Shown here: one piece after another, positions 62,001 to 64,000 of the stretch
Numbering within the stretch: position 1 is the first letter of the stretch
Layout of the letters: each line of letters starts with the position of its first letter
Assembly: GCA_004764695.1 (NCBI GenBank)
Contig: SMSO01000032.1
Span: 4,401,483 to 4,465,482, forward strand
DNA from: Schizochytrium sp. TIO01
Lineage: Eukaryota; Sar; Bigyra; Thraustochytrida; Thraustochytriidae
Reading direction: 5' to 3'
DNA length: 64,000 bases
Notes under the pieces: model-generated
Told to the model about the DNA's origin: nothing
The model's database searches: none
What the model saw: only the letters and a program-made list of their open reading frames with translations
Made by a program: the position numbers and the translations under genes

Positions 62001-64000
62001 TGTTGCAGGCAACATACTCTAGTTCTCCTCGAATTCACCATCGTACTATACGGTTGCTTGCGCGTCTTCTCCCTACAATTCGGTTAAGTCCCCTTATAGA
62101 TGACCTTCAGACTAATGTTGACGTGATTCGTCGTTTATCCGCACTGGTAGAGTCTGCACATCCAGGTACTCTTGCAGAGATGACTGAAGCGTGCATCGGA
62201 GATAGTGTAGAGAGCCTTTCATATGAAACTCGTGTGGCGCGAGCTTCCGATGTTGTTGCACTTATTCGCTTGTTATTGAATGACAAGCAAAGCCCGTGGG
62301 CTGCTGTTGTGCAAGAAATACTATTAGAGATGCTCAAGAACAAGTCTCAAGAGCGCCAGCGATGGGCAGCTGTGTGCATTCTGGGAGGTATGTTCGACCC
62401 CATTCGTATTTGTGGTAAAGTTCAGTTTTCTCCTGCATGGCTGAGTCGTGTAGACGAAGCTCATTATGAAGAAATGAAAGCTTTAAGTCAAAAAGTAGGT
62501 GTTCTGGCTGCGTTCAAGGGTACAAAGCAAGAGACTGCGCAAATCTTACTTCAAGACTTGCCTTCTGGGTCCACCGATGGCTCGATGGAGAACGAAACTT
62601 CAGGGGCTACATCAAGTAAGGAGCCTTCGTTGAACAGCAATCGTGCAAGTGATAAGGAGACTCTTCGACTCATGTCAGCGACTCTTGATACTGACTTGAT
62701 TGTGCCAATTCCTGAGATTGAGGTTACTATGGAGATGAGGGGTCTTCTGTTAAGTGCTTATAAAGATGCTCTTCAGGAATTAGCTGGTTCTGAGCAATGT
62801 TTGCCAGGACTAAACACTATTCAGGCTGGCAAGATAGAAGATAGCAATGCTGGAATTGCAAGCAAAGGAGATGGAGATAATGAAGACGAAGATGACACGC
62901 CTGAAGAAGAAACTCGTAAACATTACTTTGAACGCGCTGAAATTGGACTTCAGCGTGCGATCATGAAAGCTGCCCTTTCAAAGAGTGTGGTTGCGCTTGG
63001 TGCGGAACAAGTCTTCTCTCCAGACTTCATTGAAAAGCTTCTAGAGCTTGCTGTGGATGCAACTCCTACATCTGGAATTAGGGACCTCGGCAAAGTCGAG
63101 GCGTGGTGGCGTCATACATTACAACGCTACAATGAGATTCTTGACGCGCAAGCCAAACTGGTACGCGCTGATGCGGATTCGTCTGAGCGTAATAAGGATG
63201 GCGAGGCAGGCGCGGACAAAGGAAGTATTTCAGCTTCCGATGATGAGGAGGAACTTTCTCCCGAGCTGCGCTCGATTATGGAGCTGGATATGGGCTTTCC
63301 CAAAGAAGTTTGCCAGATCGCGTTAGAGCGTTGCAACAATGATGTTGACGCAGCTATCGACTTTTGCATCGAACACAATGGAGACATAGATATACTTGTT
63401 GAAGCTGCGGAGAGGGCGCGTCGTCAGAGCGTTTCTGCTTCGAATGAGGTGCAGGTTTCGTCAGTTCGCCGTAGATTTGTAATCGAAAAACTTGTGGAAA
63501 TGGGTTTTCCCGAACGCTATTGTGCGCGTGCAGTCGACACAGTTGGCGAGAACTTTGATAATGCACTCACTTGGATTTTGAGCAACGGTGATGTTCTGAA
63601 TCAAGAGGACGAGGATGATAGCGCGGAATCCGAAACACAGAACGAAGTTCTAGATGGTGCTGGACCAGATCTTTCTTCAAATACATTACAGGAAGATGCA
63701 ATAGCGCATGGGGACTTTCCACAGGGTGTCATGAGCCAAAAGACACATGCGCTTGCTCAGAACCTTCCCATTGGAACAGGCGGCCTGACTGCAACAAGCG
63801 GAATGGATGTTGTCGACATTAAAGATGATCTTACAGTTGGTGTGAAAGTGAGCGCCAATGGTTTTCCTAGCGTATGTGCTCGTGATATCCTCCTTCATAA
63901 GGGAATGTGGTACTATGAAGTAACTTTGATGACAGATAACTGCATGCAAATTGGCTGGGCGGATGCTTCCTTTACTGGCAATGCTGGCGAAGGCGATGGT
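56015..64000 (+). CDS. Giant SPRY-UIM-UBA-UBA-SPRY protein, probable ubiquitin ligase (3' truncated by window)
   Basis: The frame is open from the ATG at 56015 to the window end, 2,662 codons, with no stop and no intron needed; I checked frame continuity at eight points. Seen in order: a Ser/Lys-rich N-terminus; Gln/His tract near 199; UIM (about 634-652, EEAMLQQALAMSLAAQDP); first SPRY (about 775-905, HVFIGVATQSANTSTYLGGD, GWGLIGTKVLWH, TLDTEEGTLSYQCNGK); an acidic stretch near 1197; long helical regions; two UBA domains (about 2412-2457, LDMGFPKEVCQIALER; 2484-2525, LVEMGFPERYCARAVD); and a second SPRY beginning near 2606 (GMWYYEVTLMTDNCMQIGWA, like RNF123/KPC1-type SPRY). This architecture fits large ubiquitin ligases (HERC/HECT or RNF123-like), but the catalytic HECT or RING end lies beyond the window, so the ligase call is inference. 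Partner substrates are unknown. Confidence 0.85.
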   Translation, partial: MASQKHQTSGGNNNASSSTSKSKPTRTLSLEDLCADKVTNLSRDDLVFLASADLYEHGERRSVYDSLLDLTQYPASRVAIPHELELERETKDISGLTSSLSNSSLSSSSGSRDKKSQRRKKKRGKANAGTGDGEDDEEIADTDIASQADAAGRFGTHVFARLLSETRHDPLLQSALLSHEFIIGKPSAQEALDEALQHQHQQQRQDQKKDGEILAKAEAQEETSLAEVSAAKESSESPSAKEECEDVVHQETTTENLLKSDTQSETSTAKAVVQDDKIQGGEDKIDGISQNSEDIALARKRGAKLWRIRRASELRAYESDTTKMSALSGSDIRQISTRAVQDPQPLHAVLISVHVLEAEDDSVRVHDLQLCNQSVPLASSKTAAEIILDYFGRLAQDYIASKGKVGKRAIHAHPLTFLLLHSLLRRLPSNSSVTARRILAILTANFYHLGLKRVSPSSVGLGHVSEGSGDFVFKLRDLVVDLAIRPWKSDSEPKLSAAAVNQATLCWALAIPFFYPTQLKRRQILLDLLQNPRRENPLLIEALCAQLSHPSLAVVDLDVMRALLDSIAHTESNTLEGAPFYPLATYASTNDEKVASKMFTTEEDSSKAEIGSLEGSQDHGVCGDALLSSFNEEMDEEAMLQQALAMSLAAQDPEPSTPPRARLAKAETASASSNDAPIAVPTPPTMSSERQTEHDLAETSRKVFPAGFFQKRLLKVTQDLLFQLYGDASTAGSTDKTRNSLESQLVLQEARCAESIELSNKDRTATQKADKEWGTALAQVALTKERRIYQWSVILNRCEKGHVFIGVATQSANTSTYLGGDRNGWGLIGTKVLWHNRSKYRSYGSGFRTGDVVTLTLDTEEGTLSYQCNGKSDWGVAFRGLSDFCNEGLYPAVALYQRGDSVTIGEAISQSTDSSNAEASREINVGGHFSMMLPAPSLHARMNRVNERLASEDIALPSMEYFQELIRQPSCVRSGLIEGLLATMVLWPQNGIALPTALESIRLGLQLLADDPKSFARLEDNVPVLEGKWNFHSQEPLSQIYELSFEEDPDTGALMSPADTSSSVSVSGFRTGRHVNFTEEWKEAGSSCTLSLRILPGDFIMFGTYTDKRSLSTSGIVFAYRSDYSRELLESKIKPAEWQQLIGLYLGKMASIVLRARTFDEMHPSKANSAVTKGLPGGLDASSAESDGLDVGKQASEDSEEDDNEDVAVGAGNLDVDEGDESNSTKGEATPADRRDNTTSDKEISKLLHSQLLEGGFSAGTLNSFLRYRSGQFVEGQTVLALSGHDVRTLSSPVNSLGKSPKSGESLSPTAEPDRSVKEEVSWGVDDEKDIVFLEAFLLNQDDTALALSDTANIKNEDIRSQDPQNVMHSDIDQLDQWMLRFAGKSAFISVGGSAMRAARLATVAAMLMHTGLLQEARLLYLWLKQTDNWEQDKDLDGLQPSRMLTGVWRASQRIIEWAIRSKQQSGSTYGVLAEKIVTKARFLLSVKPSAVPYLDFTIGLQRRPSSDSLGPLRVDASQLEGSSDSAAKHISISSLITSSFVDQIVAEHPANVSLLEILEQWKRVAKFVTRSSGSFRTHPHALESVIKFVKGNFTVSRLRSSMLDATWRATQRSAGLNLFSLFFSKHRAKTLSFQQVFGLPDITVLPAVRQGVLEWLAPALQNGKLPICLEKFSLPPRGSSLAVSSSRATFSRGGSRTDSGQAQSSTGLNAILEQREQRAPEITPMDFTDLGGGPASERGFGGSSDTGGIASTSASDNSSSSSSISDGNYLTDTCGCGKELQHTVRTSFEHLFSTLAADLERAAMGEAPAMQLGIINTWNLSLSPHDHQFLSRIGIFRIFHQVLSSARARISTLEDAESEAGNDIAPTGLTSASGNEILIEVYQRIMKAALMVVHLLAAQIVSSKGVYGDDSTSFSLRSPTASLLNNLKTHTRPTGAETLGKSVFEMLFTELETALESNAEEEYAYQVIMLLFTITVNGIRTCAPYLSSADRIDTLLQATYSSSPRIHHRTIRLLARLLPTIRLSPLIDDLQTNVDVIRRLSALVESAHPGTLAEMTEACIGDSVESLSYETRVARASDVVALIRLLLNDKQSPWAAVVQEILLEMLKNKSQERQRWAAVCILGGMFDPIRICGKVQFSPAWLSRVDEAHYEEMKALSQKVGVLAAFKGTKQETAQILLQDLPSGSTDGSMENETSGATSSKEPSLNSNRASDKETLRLMSATLDTDLIVPIPEIEVTMEMRGLLLSAYKDALQELAGSEQCLPGLNTIQAGKIEDSNAGIASKGDGDNEDEDDTPEEETRKHYFERAEIGLQRAIMKAALSKSVVALGAEQVFSPDFIEKLLELAVDATPTSGIRDLGKVEAWWRHTLQRYNEILDAQAKLVRADADSSERNKDGEAGADKGSISASDDEEELSPELRSIMELDMGFPKEVCQIALERCNNDVDAAIDFCIEHNGDIDILVEAAERARRQSVSASNEVQVSSVRRRFVIEKLVEMGFPERYCARAVDTVGENFDNALTWILSNGDVLNQEDEDDSAESETQNEVLDGAGPDLSSNTLQEDAIAHGDFPQGVMSQKTHALAQNLPIGTGGLTATSGMDVVDIKDDLTVGVKVSANGFPSVCARDILLHKGMWYYEVTLMTDNCMQIGWADASFTGNAGEGDG

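Overview
This is nuclear DNA from a flagellated eukaryote, most likely a stramenopile and possibly a labyrinthulomycete or thraustochytrid. The group assignment is inference. Evidence for a eukaryote: an axonemal-type dynein heavy chain, alpha-tubulin, a C14 sterol reductase, an SLC44 transporter, a MINDY-type deubiquitinase, an NBR1-like autophagy receptor, a TKL kinase, an intron-containing tRNA gene, monocistronic genes on both strands and long AT-rich intergenic DNA. A secreted EGF-repeat protein resembles the mastigoneme (flagellar hair) proteins of stramenopiles. Every protein gene I recognise reads as one uninterrupted frame, so the genome looks intron-poor. Starts were set to the first in-frame ATG with plausible context.

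Layout. 1-1814: 3' end of a dynein heavy chain (+). 2652-4070: ERG24-type sterol reductase (-). 5016-6206: unknown protein (-). 7173-8420: PAK1IP1/MAK11-like WD40 protein (+). 9329-11653: choline-transporter-like protein (-). 15873-16646: secreted EGF-repeat protein (+). 20160-21521: alpha-tubulin (+), far more GC-rich than its surroundings. 23388-25228: tandem pair of related coiled-coil genes, the first broken by frameshifts. 26895-28424: MINDY-like deubiquitinase with a RanBP2 zinc finger (-). 28425-34855: a 6.4-kb stretch with no recognisable gene, dense in four-base microsatellites. 34856-37072: NBR1-like receptor (+). 39964-41277: O-acetylhomoserine sulfhydrylase (+). 41465-42727: unknown (-). 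43849-45105: membrane-anchored TKL kinase (+). 45557-46795: unknown multi-pass membrane protein (-). 48402-49589: unknown soluble protein (+). 50618-50721: tRNA-Thr(UGU) with an intron (-). 51791-53104: acyl-CoA dehydrogenase (+). 53456-54289: membrane-anchored cytochrome-b5-like/MAPR protein (-). 56015-64000: 5' part of a giant SPRY-UIM-UBA-UBA-SPRY protein (+), cut by the window end.

There are no operons. Two loose themes recur: flagellum and cytoskeleton (dynein, alpha-tubulin, possible mastigoneme protein) and ubiquitin/autophagy (MINDY, NBR1-like, giant UBA/SPRY protein). Their proximity is probably chance. I did not find a clearly new multi-gene system. The most unusual items are the frameshifted coiled-coil pair, the PB1-less NBR1-like receptor with an extra zinc module, the MINDY-zinc-finger fusion, a kinase with QRD in place of HRD, and the tRNA-Thr gene followed by a trailer hairpin.
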